Source: Mycolicibacterium doricum
GTDB lineage: Bacteria > Actinomycetota > Actinomycetes > Mycobacteriales > Mycobacteriaceae
Assembly: GCF_010728155.1 (NCBI RefSeq)
Contig: NZ_AP022605.1
Span: 2,914,001-2,978,000 of the forward strand
Length of the DNA: 64,000 bases
Reading direction: 5' to 3'
How positions within the stretch are numbered: position 1 is the first letter of the stretch; every line of letters starts with the position of its first letter. The notes under the pieces were generated by a model, which worked only from the letters and a program-made list of their open reading frames with translations, was not told where the DNA came from and did no database searches. Position numbers and translations under genes: made by a program. Below are positions 16,892 to 26,329 of the stretch, in pieces.

Positions 16892-17983
16892 CTACTGCTT
16901 GGTCTTAGACGCTTGTCCGAACCTGAACTCCACCACGTCACCGTCGGCCATCACGTAGTCCTTGCCCTCCATGCGGACTTTGCCCGCCGCCTTGGCAGCC
17001 GCCATCGCGCCGGCTTCCACCAGATCGTCGAAGGACACGATCTCCGCCTTGATGAACCCCTTCTCGAAGTCGGAGTGGATCACTCCGGCGGCCTTCGGCG
17101 CGGTGTCGCCCTGGTGGATCGTCCACGCCCGTGACTCCTTGGGCCCGGCCGTCAGGAAGGTCTGCAGCTTCAAGGTGTTAAACCCGGCGCGCGCCAGCGC
17201 ATCGAGTCCGCGTTCGGTCTGGCCGATCGACTCGAGCAGCTCCGCCGCCGACTCGTCGTCGAGTTCCTGCAGTTCTGCCTCGATCTTCGCGTCGAGGAAC
17301 ACGCAGTCCGCCGGGGCCACCAGCTCGCGCAGTTCGGCCTTGCGGGCCTCGTCGGTCAGCACCGTCTCATCGGCGTTGAACACGTACAGGAACGGTTTGG
17401 TCGTCATCAAGTTGAGCTCGCGCAGCAGGCTGACGTCCGTTCCGGCCCCGAACAGCGTCGTACCCGAATTCAGCACCTCCTGCGCCGTGACCGCCGCATC
17501 GAGTACCGGCTTGCGGTCCTTGTGCGTGCGGACTTCCTTCTCGAGCCGCGGCACGGCCTTCTCCAGCGTCTGCATGTCGGCGAGGATCAGCTCCGTCTCG
17601 ACGATCTCGATGTCGGATTCGGGATCCACCTTGCCGTCGACGTGGACGACGTCGTCGTCGGCGAACACGCGCACCACCTGACAGACAGCGTCACATTCGC
17701 GGATGTTGGCCAGGAACTTGTTACCCAGCCCGGCGCCCTCGGAAGCGCCCTTCACGATGCCGGCGATGTCGACGAACGTCACCGGCGCAGGCACAATCTT
17801 GTCGGAATGGAAGATCTTCGCCAGCACGTCGAGCCGGGGATCCGGCAGCGCAACCACACCCTCGTTGGGCTCGATCGTCGCGAACGGGTAGTTCGCCGCG
17901 AGCACGTCGTTGCGCGTCAGCGCGTTGAACAGAGTCGACTTACCGACATTCGGCAGTCCGACGATTCCCAGGTTGAGCCCCAC
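16892..17983 (-). CDS. ychF: redox-regulated ATPase/GTPase YchF (Ola1-like)
   Basis: The protein has 363 residues. The P-loop GLPNVGKST is at residues 8-16, Switch II reads FVDIAGIVKGAS, and the usual NKxD specificity motif is replaced by FNADE, the mark of YchF, which prefers ATP. A coiled-coil insert (residues about 125-190) and a C-terminal TGS-like domain (AWTIHQGDTAPKAAG, KVRMEGKDYVMADGDVVEF) follow. YchF associates with ribosomes and responds to oxidative stress. The GTG at 17983 gives the family N-terminus LNLGIVGLP; a longer frame adds unrelated residues. It is divergent from the DUF6542 gene. Orthologue of Rv1112. Confidence 0.95.
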   Translation of the reverse strand: MGLNLGIVGLPNVGKSTLFNALTRNDVLAANYPFATIEPNEGVVALPDPRLDVLAKIFHSDKIVPAPVTFVDIAGIVKGASEGAGLGNKFLANIRECDAVCQVVRVFADDDVVHVDGKVDPESDIEIVETELILADMQTLEKAVPRLEKEVRTHKDRKPVLDAAVTAQEVLNSGTTLFGAGTDVSLLRELNLMTTKPFLYVFNADETVLTDEARKAELRELVAPADCVFLDAKIEAELQELDDESAAELLESIGQTERGLDALARAGFNTLKLQTFLTAGPKESRAWTIHQGDTAPKAAGVIHSDFEKGFIKAEIVSFDDLVEAGAMAAAKAAGKVRMEGKDYVMADGDVVEFRFGQASKTKQ

Positions 17984-18055
17984 AGGGACCACAGTCTGCC
18001 AGAGCGCGCGGGGCACGCCCGCGCGCGCTGGACACACGCAGTGGAGATCAGCCGG

Positions 18056-18061
18056 TACGGT
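18056..18061 (+). promoter_or_regulatory. -10 element TACGGT, leaderless start
   Basis: TACGGT is followed after exactly 6 nt by the GTG at 18068. This is the typical arrangement of a mycobacterial leaderless mRNA and fixes the start codon. Confidence 0.6.
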
Positions 18062-18067
18062 CTACCT

Positions 18068-19243
18068 GTGTCAGGACAGCGCGCACGGTCGGCAGTGCCG
18101 GCCGACCACCGCTCTGTGCACCCCTTTCTCCCGGGGCTGCCGTGGTGGGGTGCAGTGGTGCTCGCGTTCACCGTCACCGCGGTCGGTTTCGCCTTCGACG
18201 CCGGTTCGGGCAGCCGAGAGCTCGGTTTCGTCTTCTCTGCCTGCTACGTGCTCGGCTGCCTGCTCGCCGTACTCGCCGTCCGCCAGTCGGGCATCTTCAC
18301 CGCGGTGATCCAGCCGCCGCTGCTGCTGTTCGTCACCGTGCCGGGCGCGTACTTCCTATTCCACAGCTCTGAGATCCACGGCCTCAAGGACCTGGCGATC
18401 AACTGCGGGTATCCGCTCATCGAGCGGTTCCCGCTGATGTTCTTCACCTCCGCGGCGACCCTGCTCGTCGGGATGGGCCGCTGGTATCTGGGGATGTCGT
18501 CGCGCCGGGCGACGGCCACATCGGCGACGGCCGCCACCAAGGAAAAATCCGAGGCGGGTCCTACAACTGCGGCGGCCAGCGGACTGGTCTCGAAGCTCAA
18601 GCGCAAGGTGTCCGGCGTCCTCGCCGCACCCGCCGCACCCGCCACCGACGACGCCGCAGACCACGAGCCGCCACCCCGCAGCCGCGGCGCCCAACGGCCA
18701 CGGCGCACCGCCAGACCAGCCGCCGAGCGGACACGTTCGGGCCGTGACACCGCACGCGGCGCAGCGGCACGCAAACCGGCCGAACGCACGCCGTCACGTT
18801 CGCGGCACAGCCGCCCGCCCGAGACCGAGATCATCGAACCGGTCGTCGACCGACCGCGCCGGTCCCGCTCGACGCCGCGCACCCCGGACACCCCCGAGCC
18901 GCGCCGGCGGCCCCGTGCCCAGGCGTCGCGTGAAGCCCGGGAGACCCGCGAACCGCGCGAGGCCCGCAAGATGCCGCCGCAACGCCGCTCCACCTATGAA
19001 CGGCCCGAACGGCGGTCGGAACGCCGCAGCCGCGTCGAGGGCTACCAACCGTACGAGCCCTATGGGCCGCTGGAACCGCACACTCCCAACGGCAGCTCGA
19101 GCTACCACCCGGTCTCGCGGGTGCGCTACCGCGGCGCGGAGGACGACGACGAGCGCACCGGGGACCACAGCCGCACCCGTGCGCGACGCAGCTGGGAAGC
19201 CGACGCCTGGGAGTACGACGTCTGGCCTTCAGCCCGCGACTGA
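18068..19243 (+). CDS. DUF6542-type membrane protein with long Arg/Pro-rich cytoplasmic tail (Rv1111c-like)
   Basis: The protein has 391 residues. The first 145 contain four hydrophobic segments (WWGAVVLAFTVTAVGF; VFSACYVLGCLLAVLAV; PPLLLFVTVPGAYFLF; MFFTSAATLLVGMG). The remaining 245 residues are highly charged and disordered, rich in Arg, Pro, Glu and Ala (EPREAR, RRPRA and RRSERRSR runs), and would lie in the cytoplasm. The place between ychF and ispH matches Rv1111c. The function is unknown. Its 3' end overlaps, on the other strand, the relic zinc-ribbon frame downstream of ispH. Confidence 0.8.
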   Translation: MSGQRARSAVPADHRSVHPFLPGLPWWGAVVLAFTVTAVGFAFDAGSGSRELGFVFSACYVLGCLLAVLAVRQSGIFTAVIQPPLLLFVTVPGAYFLFHSSEIHGLKDLAINCGYPLIERFPLMFFTSAATLLVGMGRWYLGMSSRRATATSATAATKEKSEAGPTTAAASGLVSKLKRKVSGVLAAPAAPATDDAADHEPPPRSRGAQRPRRTARPAAERTRSGRDTARGAAARKPAERTPSRSRHSRPPETEIIEPVVDRPRRSRSTPRTPDTPEPRRRPRAQASREARETREPREARKMPPQRRSTYERPERRSERRSRVEGYQPYEPYGPLEPHTPNGSSSYHPVSRVRYRGAEDDDERTGDHSRTRARRSWEADAWEYDVWPSARD

Positions 19244-19353
19244 CGCATCCGCGTCCATTGCGTGGTGTTGTGGCAGCGCGGACAGGTGCGGGTCTGCCCG
19301 GCGCCGAGGTACTGCTGCTTGGTGCTGAGGCCGCCGAACAGGAAGAAGAACAC
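19126..19353 (-). pseudogene. truncated zinc-ribbon protein fragment downstream of ispH
   Basis: A minus-strand frame starting at the GTG at 19353 reads FFFLFGGLSTKQQYLGAGQ and then TRTCPRCHNTTQWTRM. This is the N-terminus of a small actinobacterial zinc-ribbon family, with one CPxC pair in the TCPRCHNTT box. In intact members a hydrophobic stretch and a second CxxC pair follow. Here the frame runs into the 3' end of the convergent DUF6542 gene and ends as Ser/Arg-rich nonsense, so the second half of the metal site is missing. It begins 19 nt after the ispH stop. Probably a relic; expression is not excluded. Confidence 0.5.
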
Positions 19354-19372
19354 GCCCAGCCCAGGGAACGGC

Positions 19373-20374
19373 TCAGCTGCGGGCGGGACGGATCTCCCGG
19401 GGCAGGGCGAACACCAGTGTCTCGTTGGCGGTGGTCACCGGCTGCACGGTGGCGAAACCGTACTCGGCGAGCCGGTCGAGCACGCCGCGCACCAGTACCT
19501 CGGGCACCGACGCCCCGGAGGTGACGCCGACCGTGGTGACACCATGGAGCCACGCCGGGTCGATGTCCTCGGCGTAGTCGACCAGGTGCGCCGCGTCCGA
19601 CCCGGCGCCGAGGGCCACCTCGACCAACCGCACCGAGTTCGACGAGTTCTTCGAGCCGACGACGACGACCAGGTCACACTCCGGGGCCATCGCCTTGACG
19701 GCGACCTGGCGGTTCTGGGTGGCGTAGCAGATGTCGTCGCTGGGGGGATCCTGCAGCGTCGGGAACTTCTCCCGCAGCCGGCGCACCGTCTCCATCGTCT
19801 CGTCGACGCTCAGCGTGGTCTGGGACAGCCAGATGACCTTGTTCGGGTCGCGTACGGTGACCTTGTCCACCGCGTCGGGGTTGTCGACGACTTGGACGTG
19901 GTCAGGTGCCTCGCCGGCGGTACCGACCACCTCCTCGTGGCCCTCGTGGCCGACGAGCAGGATGTCGTAGTCGTCGCGGGCGAAGCGCTTGGCCTCGTTG
20001 TGCACCTTCGTCACCAGCGGACAGGTGGCGTCGATCGTCTTCAGGTTGCGGGCGGCCGCCTCGACGTGCACGGTCGGCGCGACCCCGTGGGCGGAGAAGA
20101 CGACGATGGCACCCTCGGGTACCTCGTCGGTCTGCTCCACGAATACGGCGCCGGCCTTGGCGAGGGTCTCCACGACGTAGCGGTTGTGCACGATCTCGTG
20201 GCGCACGTAGACGGGAGCGCCGTGCTTCTCGAGTGCGCGCTCCACGGTCTCCACCGCGCGGTCCACGCCGGCGCAGTAACCGCGCGGCTCCGCCAGCAGA
20301 ACTCGCTTACCGGAGACGCCGCCCGTCACCGAGCTGGACGCGCCCGGAATCCCCATGTTGATCGTCGACGGCAT
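19373..20374 (-). CDS. ispH: 4-hydroxy-3-methylbut-2-enyl diphosphate reductase
   Basis: The 333-residue enzyme makes IPP and DMAPP in the last step of the MEP isoprenoid pathway, using a [4Fe-4S] cluster. The three cluster cysteines are in [16 protein letters not shown] and [11 protein letters not shown]. Substrate-binding residues are seen in [20 protein letters not shown] and GSKNSSNS. The N-terminal extension [13 protein letters not shown] resembles that of M. tuberculosis LytB2. A TACCCT box 7 nt before the ATG suggests a leaderless transcript. It is divergent from a lipid-droplet-associated protein gene, as around Rv1110 in M. tuberculosis. Confidence 0.97.
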   Translation of the reverse strand: MPSTINMGIPGASSSVTGGVSGKRVLLAEPRGYCAGVDRAVETVERALEKHGAPVYVRHEIVHNRYVVETLAKAGAVFVEQTDEVPEGAIVVFSAHGVAPTVHVEAAARNLKTIDATCPLVTKVHNEAKRFARDDYDILLVGHEGHEEVVGTAGEAPDHVQVVDNPDAVDKVTVRDPNKVIWLSQTTLSVDETMETVRRLREKFPTLQDPPSDDICYATQNRQVAVKAMAPECDLVVVVGSKNSSNSVRLVEVALGAGSDAAHLVDYAEDIDPAWLHGVTTVGVTSGASVPEVLVRGVLDRLAEYGFATVQPVTTANETLVFALPREIRPARS

Positions 20375-20381
20375 GACACCC

Positions 20382-20387
20382 AGGGTA
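20382..20387 (-). promoter_or_regulatory. -10 element TACCCT for ispH
   Basis: TACCCT on the minus strand lies 7 nt before the ispH ATG, so transcription probably begins at the start codon. Confidence 0.55.
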
Positions 20388-20415
20388 CTGACCGATGTCG
20401 CCGTCCGCCCGGCCG

Positions 20416-20421
20416 TAGGCT
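20416..20421 (+). promoter_or_regulatory. -10 element TAGGCT, leaderless start
   Basis: TAGGCT ends 6 nt before the ATG at 20428. With the ispH box on the other strand it defines a compact divergent promoter of about 50 bp. Confidence 0.55.
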
Positions 20422-20427
20422 GTCGGC

Positions 20428-20991
20428 ATGGCTACCGCACCCTATGGGGTTCGCCTGCTGGTCGGCGCCGCCGCCACCGCGGTCGAGGAAACCCGCAAGC
20501 TGCCACACACCATCCTGATGTATCCGATGACCGTGGCCAGTCAGGTCGCGAGCATCGTGATCCATCTGCAGCAGAACCTCGCCGACCTGGTGAACAAGGG
20601 CGACGAAACCTTGGAGAACCTCTTCCCACCCAAGGACGAGCAGCCCGAGTGGGCCACGTTCGACGAGGACGACGCCGATTCCGGGGCAGCGGGGGGCGAC
20701 GGCGAACGGCGCACCGAGGGACGGTTCGCACTGTTTACCAGCGGTGAACCGGAGACGTCGCAGGACGGCGAATCGAGCACGCCGCGGCGTGCATCGGCGG
20801 CGACCCAAACCCCGGCGATCGTCATTGAGCTGGACTACGAGTCGCTGACCCTGGCGCAGCTGCGCGCGCGGCTGCCGTCGCTGGGGGTCGACGATCTCGA
20901 GGCGCTGCTCGCCTACGAGGGCGCCACCCGCTCACGCGCACCATTCCTCACCCTGCTGGCCAACCGGATCACCCGCGCCACGGCGAAGTGA
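20428..20991 (+). CDS. lipid droplet-associated protein (Rv1109c-like)
   Basis: The 187-residue protein starts with an amphipathic or hydrophobic stretch ([20 protein letters not shown], then a [20 protein letters not shown] helix) that would bind a lipid surface. A charged, disordered middle (residues about 60-125) follows, and then a small C-terminal domain with [27 protein letters not shown], an SAP/Rho-N-like helix pair. The position next to xseA and ispH matches Rv1109c, annotated as lipid droplet-associated. Its stop codon overlaps the GTG of xseA (GTGA), so the genes form an operon. Confidence 0.75.
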   Translation: MATAPYGVRLLVGAAATAVEETRKLPHTILMYPMTVASQVASIVIHLQQNLADLVNKGDETLENLFPPKDEQPEWATFDEDDADSGAAGGDGERRTEGRFALFTSGEPETSQDGESSTPRRASAATQTPAIVIELDYESLTLAQLRARLPSLGVDDLEALLAYEGATRSRAPFLTLLANRITRATAK

Positions 20992-22238
20992 GCACCCCGG
21001 CGGGCCGGGAAGTGACTGACGAGCAGGGCCGCTCACCCGACAACCCGTGGCCGGTCCGGGCTGTCGCCACCCGGGTAGCCAAGTACATCGACCGGCTGGG
21101 CATGGTGTGGATCGAAGGCCAGCTCACCGAGCTGAAGGTCCGCCAGACGACGGCCTGGATGGTGCTACGCGACCCCGCCGCCGACATGTCGCTGTCGATG
21201 AGCTGCCCGCGTGACCTCGTTGCGAACGCCCCGGTGCCGCTGGCGGAAGGCGCCCAGGTCGTCGTGCTTGGCAAGCCGCAGTTCTACACCCGCAACGGCT
21301 CGTTCAGCCTGCGGATCAGCGAGATCCGGGCCGTCGGCATCGGGGAGCTGCTGGCCCGGATCGACCGCCTGCGCCGGCTGCTCGACGCCGAAGGACTCTT
21401 CGATTCCCGGCTCAAGCGACCCATTCCGTTCCTGCCCGGCACGGTCGGCCTGATCACCGGCCGGGCCAGCCACGCCGAGCGCGACGTGATGACGGTCGCG
21501 GCGAACCGGTGGCCCGCGGTCCGGTTCGCCGTCCGCAACACCATCGTGCAGGGCCCCAATGCGGTGCCGCAGATCGTCGGCGCGCTTCGCGAACTGGACC
21601 GGGATCCGGGCGTGGACGTCATCGTGCTGGCCCGGGGCGGCGGCAGTGTCGAGGATCTCCTGCCGTTCTCCGACGAGACGCTGTGCCGGGAGATCGCCGG
21701 GTGCACCACCCCGGTGATCAGCGCCGTCGGCCACGAACCCGACAACCCGCTCTGCGACCTGGTCGCCGACCTGCGCGCCGCCACCCCCACCGACGCCGCC
21801 AAACGGGTCGTGCCCGACGCCGCGGCCGAACAGGCCTTCGTCGCCGACCTGCGCCGCCGCAGCGCCCGCGCCCTGCGTCACTGGGTGCACCGCGAACAGC
21901 ACCACCTCGACCAGTTGCGGAGCCGGCCGGTGCTGGCCCGTCCCCTGCAGGCGATCGATGCCCGCGCCGACGAGGTGCGCCGCGCCCGGTCCGCCGCGCG
22001 CCGCGACGTCAAGCGGATGCTCACGGTGGAGACAGAACGGGTCGGCCACCTCACCGCCCGGCTGACGACCCTGGGCCCGGCCGCCACCCTGGCGCGCGGC
22101 TACGCGGTCGTCCAGACGATGCCCGATACCCATGTGCTGCGGACGACTGCTGATGCGCCGGCGGGTACGCGCCTGCGCATCCGGGTGGCCGACGGTGCGA
22201 TCACAGCGGTGAGTGAGGGAACCGATGAAGCCCATTAG
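20988..22238 (+). CDS. xseA: exodeoxyribonuclease VII large subunit
   Basis: The 416-residue catalytic subunit of ExoVII degrades single-stranded DNA from both ends. The N-terminal OB fold ([36 protein letters not shown]) binds DNA. The nuclease core shows [39 protein letters not shown] and [21 protein letters not shown], and a long helical tail binds the small subunits and ends in ARGYAVV. The GTG start overlaps the preceding gene (GTGA), and the 3' end overlaps xseB by 14 nt. Orthologue of Rv1108c. Confidence 0.96.
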   Translation: MSTPAGREVTDEQGRSPDNPWPVRAVATRVAKYIDRLGMVWIEGQLTELKVRQTTAWMVLRDPAADMSLSMSCPRDLVANAPVPLAEGAQVVVLGKPQFYTRNGSFSLRISEIRAVGIGELLARIDRLRRLLDAEGLFDSRLKRPIPFLPGTVGLITGRASHAERDVMTVAANRWPAVRFAVRNTIVQGPNAVPQIVGALRELDRDPGVDVIVLARGGGSVEDLLPFSDETLCREIAGCTTPVISAVGHEPDNPLCDLVADLRAATPTDAAKRVVPDAAAEQAFVADLRRRSARALRHWVHREQHHLDQLRSRPVLARPLQAIDARADEVRRARSAARRDVKRMLTVETERVGHLTARLTTLGPAATLARGYAVVQTMPDTHVLRTTADAPAGTRLRIRVADGAITAVSEGTDEAH

Positions 22239-22434
22239 CGATTTGGGGTACGAAGAGGCGCGCGACGAACTCGTCGCCGTCGTGCAGCAGCTAGAACAGG
22301 GCGGCCTCGATCTCGATGCGTCGCTGAAGCTCTGGGAACGCGGCGAGGAACTGGCCCGATGCTGTGAGCAGCACTTAGCCGGGGCCCGTCAGCGCATCGA
22401 GTCGGCATTGGCTGAACGCGACATCGACGATTGA
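22225..22434 (+). CDS. xseB: exodeoxyribonuclease VII small subunit
   Basis: The 69-residue protein has the XseB signature [20 protein letters not shown] followed by [18 protein letters not shown] and [12 protein letters not shown]. It forms a helical hairpin that oligomerises on the XseA tail. The ATG at 22225 is chosen over the GTG at 22213 because GAGGGAA lies just upstream at the right spacing. The gene overlaps the end of xseA, which is normal for this pair. Confidence 0.95.
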   Translation: MKPISDLGYEEARDELVAVVQQLEQGGLDLDASLKLWERGEELARCCEQHLAGARQRIESALAERDIDD

Positions 22435-22486
22435 CGACGCAACCGGATCACGTCGAGTCGCAGAGTCACCCCTCGCGGACTCGGGA

Positions 22487-22492
22487 TAGGGT
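22487..22492 (+). promoter_or_regulatory. -10 element TAGGGT, leaderless start
   Basis: TAGGGT is separated by 6 nt from the GTG at 22499. The gene therefore probably has its own leaderless promoter within the 64-nt gap after xseB. Confidence 0.55.
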
Positions 22493-22498
22493 GCTGCC

Positions 22499-23710
22499 GT
22501 GTCGACCGGAGACGAGCGGGCGCCTGACGACATCGGCAGGCGCCTGACCTCCACGCAGCAACGCGCGCTCGCGGTGTTCACCGTGTTGGGCATCGCCTTC
22601 GGGGCGTACTTCCTGCGCGCCTTCTTCATTCTCATCGTGGTGGCCGCTGTGGCGGCCTACCTGTTCGCACCGCTCTACGAACGGCTTCAGCGACGGCTCG
22701 GCACCGGTTTGTCGGCGACGTTGACGCTGTTGGCCGCGGTCCTCGTCGTGATCGTCCCGGTCAGCCTGGTGGTGTTCTTGGCGATCGTCGAGATCACCCA
22801 GATGGTTGACACCGTCAGCCAGTGGATGGAGGAGACCGACGTCAGCACCCTGGGCGACCGCGCCCTCGAGGTGGTCAACGACACCGCCGCCGAATTGCCC
22901 TATCTCGACATCCACGTCACCCCCGACACGTTGCGCAACGGTGTGGTGACCGTGTCGCAGCGCGTCGGCGAGTGGCTGCTCGCGGTGCTGCAGGGCGCGC
23001 TGGGCGGCGTGGTGGGCGCGCTCGCGGCGACGATGATCTTCCTCTATGTGTTCATCTCACTGCTCACCAAACGAGACCAACTGCGCACGCTGATCGGACA
23101 GCTCAATCCGCTGGGCGAAGAGATCACCGATCTGTACCTGGAGAAGACCGGCGCGATGGTGCGCGGCACGGTCATGGGTCAGTTCGTCATCGCGGTGGCA
23201 CAGGGCGTGGCCGGCGCCATCTCGATCTATGTCGCGGGTTTCCACGAGGGCATCTTCTTCTTCGCCGTCATCTTGAGCACGCTGTCGGTGATCCCGCTCG
23301 GCAGCGGCGTGGTCACCATCCCGTTCGGTATCGGGATGGCGCTGTTCGGCAACGTGGTCGGGGGACTCTTCGTCGTGGGATTCCACCTCATCGCGGTCAC
23401 CAACATCGACAACTTCCTGCGGCCCATCCTGGTTCCGAGGGCGGCGCGCCTGGACCCGGCGCTGATGCTGCTCGCGGTGTTCTCGGGCATCGCGATGTTC
23501 GGGTTCTGGGGCATCGTGCTGGGCCCGGTGATGATGATCATCATCGTCACCACGATCAGCGTGTATCTGGCGGTCTACCGGGGTGTTCCGTTGACCGCGG
23601 ACGACGACACCGCGCCACGGCCCGCGGACACGCCACGGTGGTGGCGTTGGGTGCGGGAGCGGTTCGGCCGACGGCAGCCGGCCGCTACGCCTCGACCAGC
23701 CGCTGGGTGA
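22499..23710 (+). CDS. AI-2E family transporter / permease (Rv1101c-like)
   Basis: The 403-residue membrane protein has about eight hydrophobic segments in the AI-2E (PerM/YdiK) pattern: LGIAFGAYFLRAFFILIVVA near the N-terminus, a soluble loop (residues about 105-150), GTVMGQFVIAVAQGVAGA, LSTLSVIPLGSGVVTIPFG and the C-terminal SGIAMFGFWGIVLGPVMMII. Such exporters move small molecules or ions; the name from autoinducer-2 need not apply. It is downstream of xseB and overlaps the convergent hydrolase gene by 26 bp. A second, broken member of the family lies at 58.9 kb. Confidence 0.85.
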   Translation: MSTGDERAPDDIGRRLTSTQQRALAVFTVLGIAFGAYFLRAFFILIVVAAVAAYLFAPLYERLQRRLGTGLSATLTLLAAVLVVIVPVSLVVFLAIVEITQMVDTVSQWMEETDVSTLGDRALEVVNDTAAELPYLDIHVTPDTLRNGVVTVSQRVGEWLLAVLQGALGGVVGALAATMIFLYVFISLLTKRDQLRTLIGQLNPLGEEITDLYLEKTGAMVRGTVMGQFVIAVAQGVAGAISIYVAGFHEGIFFFAVILSTLSVIPLGSGVVTIPFGIGMALFGNVVGGLFVVGFHLIAVTNIDNFLRPILVPRAARLDPALMLLAVFSGIAMFGFWGIVLGPVMMIIIVTTISVYLAVYRGVPLTADDDTAPRPADTPRWWRWVRERFGRRQPAATPRPAAG

Positions 23711-24518
23711 GGAACTCGACGACCCGCTTACGGGCTTCGTAGGCGGGGTGACCGTCGACCTCACGGATCTGGTCGGTGAGCACCGAATGGGCAGCCGGCG
23801 AGATCCCGTGCGGATTTCCCTTGGCCGAGTCGATCTCGATGACCTCGAACGCGTCGCCCAACCGAGCCTTGAGCGTGCTGAACCGTTCCCCCGGCGACAA
23901 CATGTCCTTGCTGAACCGCAACCCGAGTGCGCACAACCCGTCCTCGGCGGCGCGCTGTTCGATGATCCGCAGTTCGCCTTCGGACAGTCCGGGATCGCGC
24001 CGGTGCTTGGGCGTGACCGGCAGCGGCAGCGCCGGCTGGCTGAGCACGGGCGCCAGCACGCTGTCGTCGACGGCGGCGGCCAGCGCGAAACCGCCCGTGA
24101 AGCACTGCCCGATGACGCCGACGCCCTTGCCCGGGGTGCGGGCGTTGAGGTCGCGGGCCAGTGCGCGAAGGTAGTGTGCCACCGGGCGGTCGGCGTTGGT
24201 CGCGAACGCGGCGAACTCCTTGGACACGCAGCCCTTGAGCAGCACAGCAGCCATGCCGGGCCGCATCGCCGGCGCACCGGGCGTGCCGAACAGCGACGGG
24301 GCCGCGACGGTGAACCCGTTGTCGACCAGATGGTTGCCCAGCGCCAGCACGTGCGGGTGCAACCCGGGCATCTCGGGGATGAGGACGACGCCGGGGCCGT
24401 CGCCCTTGCGGTAGACGTCGTGGGTGTAGCCGGCGGCGGTGAACGGTTCGGCGGTCCAGCCCGTGAGGTCTGACTGCGGAGCCGCCCCGGCGGCGACTCC
24501 TGGCTTGCGTGCGGTCAT
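23685..24518 (-). CDS. dienelactone hydrolase family protein
   Basis: The 277-residue alpha/beta-hydrolase has the dienelactone hydrolase pattern: VVLIPEMPGLHPHV for the N-terminal strand, GVIGQCFTGGFALAAA with the nucleophilic Cys, and a GNPHGIS segment supplying the His. The GxCxGG elbow with Cys rather than Ser is diagnostic. It probably hydrolyses a lactone or ester. The ATG at 24518 is preceded by GAGAGGA. Its last 26 bp overlap the 3' end of the AI-2E transporter gene on the other strand. Confidence 0.85.
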   Translation of the reverse strand: MTARKPGVAAGAAPQSDLTGWTAEPFTAAGYTHDVYRKGDGPGVVLIPEMPGLHPHVLALGNHLVDNGFTVAAPSLFGTPGAPAMRPGMAAVLLKGCVSKEFAAFATNADRPVAHYLRALARDLNARTPGKGVGVIGQCFTGGFALAAAVDDSVLAPVLSQPALPLPVTPKHRRDPGLSEGELRIIEQRAAEDGLCALGLRFSKDMLSPGERFSTLKARLGDAFEVIEIDSAKGNPHGISPAAHSVLTDQIREVDGHPAYEARKRVVEFLTQRLVEA

Positions 24519-24535
24519 GTGCGTCGTCCTCTCGC

Positions 24536-25195
24536 CTACCTCGGTGTCAGTGGCTGCTGCCGCTGTGTCGCGGCCGCCAGCGTACGGAACTCGTCGGGGT
24601 TGCCGGCGCCGGTGATGGCGATCTGGGCGGAGTCGGGTAGGCGCGTCGTCCACACCGGCTCGATGCCCTCACCGCCTTGGTAGACCACCCAGCCCACACC
24701 GTCGACGTCCTGCGCGCCGGAGGCGACCAGTCCCGGGGTGATGGACTCGACGAGCTGCTCCTCCTCGGCGTTGCTCTGGGTGAGGCTCAGGTATCTACCG
24801 CTCGGAGCCAGATAGCCGACCCTCGAGACCACCGCGCGCGTCGGCGCCCCGGTGCCCGGGTCCAGGGCGCCCGCCTCGATGCCCGATCGGCCGCCCGAGT
24901 TCGACCTCCAGCCGTCCGGCAGCGCGGGCAGGCGGACCGGGATCTCGAGGGCGTCTGCGTCCGCCTGCAGTGCGGCCGGCGCGTCATAGGAGGGTGCGGG
25001 ACCCTCGGTCGGGCCCCGGCCCTGGAAGGAGCACATCCCCAGCAGACCCGCCAGCACGATGCACACCACGACCAACGGGGCCAGTGACCAGAACATGTCT
25101 CGGCCGTCCTGAAACGCCCGCGGCTTGGCCTCCTTGGGCGCAGGCCCGGACCACTCCTGCGGGGGCGGTTCCGGCCGCCCGGGGTCGACGCTCAT
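24536..25195 (-). CDS. DUF4245 domain-containing membrane-anchored protein (Rv1100-like)
   Basis: The 219-residue protein has a Pro-rich cytoplasmic start (PGRPEPPPQEWSGP), one membrane helix (SLAPLVVVCIVLAGLLGMC, about residues 37-55) and an extracytoplasmic domain with YDAPAALQADADALEIPVRL and LPDGWRSNSG, typical of DUF4245. No catalytic motif is seen. It is divergent from glpX over 55 bp, and both appear to have very short leaders (a GATACT box 7 nt before this ATG). Orthologue of Rv1100 by position. The role is unknown. Confidence 0.8.
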   Translation of the reverse strand: MSVDPGRPEPPPQEWSGPAPKEAKPRAFQDGRDMFWSLAPLVVVCIVLAGLLGMCSFQGRGPTEGPAPSYDAPAALQADADALEIPVRLPALPDGWRSNSGGRSGIEAGALDPGTGAPTRAVVSRVGYLAPSGRYLSLTQSNAEEEQLVESITPGLVASGAQDVDGVGWVVYQGGEGIEPVWTTRLPDSAQIAITGAGNPDEFRTLAAATQRQQPLTPR

Positions 25196-25250
25196 AGGTG
25201 CCAGTATCCCAGCTCCCCGATAGTGACCGGCTTCTGGGACAATCATCGGC

Positions 25251-26312
25251 ATGCCTGCTGACCCCGATGCCGTTCGCGCAAGCGGCTCATCGCGACGCCG
25301 CGAACCCCCGGACCGCAACCTCGCCCTCGAACTTGTCCGCGTCACCGAAGCCGGCGCCATGGCGGCGGGCCGCTGGGTAGGGCGCGGAGACAAAGAGGGC
25401 GGCGACGGTGCGGCCGTCGATGCCATGCGCGAGCTGGTCAACTCGGTCTCCATGCGCGGCATCGTGGTGATCGGAGAGGGCGAGAAGGACAACGCCCCGA
25501 TGCTCTACAACGGCGAAGAGGTCGGCAACGGCGACGGGCCGGACTGCGACTTCGCCGTCGACCCGATCGACGGCACCACGCTGATGAGCAAAGGCATGCC
25601 CAACGCGATCTCGGTACTCGCGGTGGCCGAACGCGGTGCGATGTTCGACCCGTCAGCGGTGTTCTACATGAACAAGATCGCCGTGGGCCCGGACGCCGTC
25701 GACGCCATCGACATCACCGCACCGATCGGCGAGAACGTGCGCGCCGTCGCCAAGGTCAAGGGCCTGTCGGTGCGCGACGTGACGGTCTGCATTCTCGACC
25801 GGCCGCGTCACGAACAACTCATCGCCGACGTCCGGGACGCCGGGGCGCGCATCCGGCTCATCTCCGACGGTGACGTCGCGGGCGCGATCTCGGCGTGCCG
25901 ACCCAACTCCGGCACCGACATGCTGGCCGGTATCGGCGGCACTCCCGAGGGCATCATCACCGCCGCCGCCATCCGCTGCATGGGTGGTGCCATCCACGCC
26001 CAGCTCGCCCCCAAGGACGACGAGGAACGCCAGCAGGCCGTCGACGCCGGCCACGACACCGACCGGGTGCTCACGACCGAGGACCTGGTGTCCGGGGAAA
26101 ACGTGTTCTTCTGCGCCACCGGCGTCACCGACGGCGACCTGCTGCAGGGTGTTCGCTACTTCGGCGGCGGCTGCACCACCCAGTCGATCGTGATGCGGTC
26201 GAAGTCGGGCACGGTCCGCATGATCGAAGCGTATCACCGCCTGTCCAAACTCAACGAATACTCCGCTGTCGACTTCACCGGCGACAGCAACGCCGCCTAT
26301 CCGCTGCCGTAA
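25251..26312 (+). CDS. glpX: fructose-1,6-bisphosphatase class II
   Basis: The 353-residue GlpX-type enzyme hydrolyses fructose-1,6-bisphosphate, the essential step of gluconeogenesis in mycobacteria growing on fatty acids. Metal-binding motifs [10 protein letters not shown] and DPIDGTT (with the catalytic Thr) are present, as are the substrate-binding [12 protein letters not shown] and [12 protein letters not shown] segments. The length agrees with M. tuberculosis GlpX (Rv1099c, 362). It is followed after 17 nt by fumarase, so the two genes probably form an operon for carbon metabolism. Confidence 0.96.
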   Translation: MPADPDAVRASGSSRRREPPDRNLALELVRVTEAGAMAAGRWVGRGDKEGGDGAAVDAMRELVNSVSMRGIVVIGEGEKDNAPMLYNGEEVGNGDGPDCDFAVDPIDGTTLMSKGMPNAISVLAVAERGAMFDPSAVFYMNKIAVGPDAVDAIDITAPIGENVRAVAKVKGLSVRDVTVCILDRPRHEQLIADVRDAGARIRLISDGDVAGAISACRPNSGTDMLAGIGGTPEGIITAAAIRCMGGAIHAQLAPKDDEERQQAVDAGHDTDRVLTTEDLVSGENVFFCATGVTDGDLLQGVRYFGGGCTTQSIVMRSKSGTVRMIEAYHRLSKLNEYSAVDFTGDSNAAYPLP

Positions 26313-26329
26313 CCGATCAGAAGGGCATC

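Noticed and set aside
17522-18067. Long N-terminal extension of the DUF6542 frame
   Set aside because: The extension is antisense to ychF and basic low-complexity sequence; the GTG at 18068 with its -10 box explains the start.
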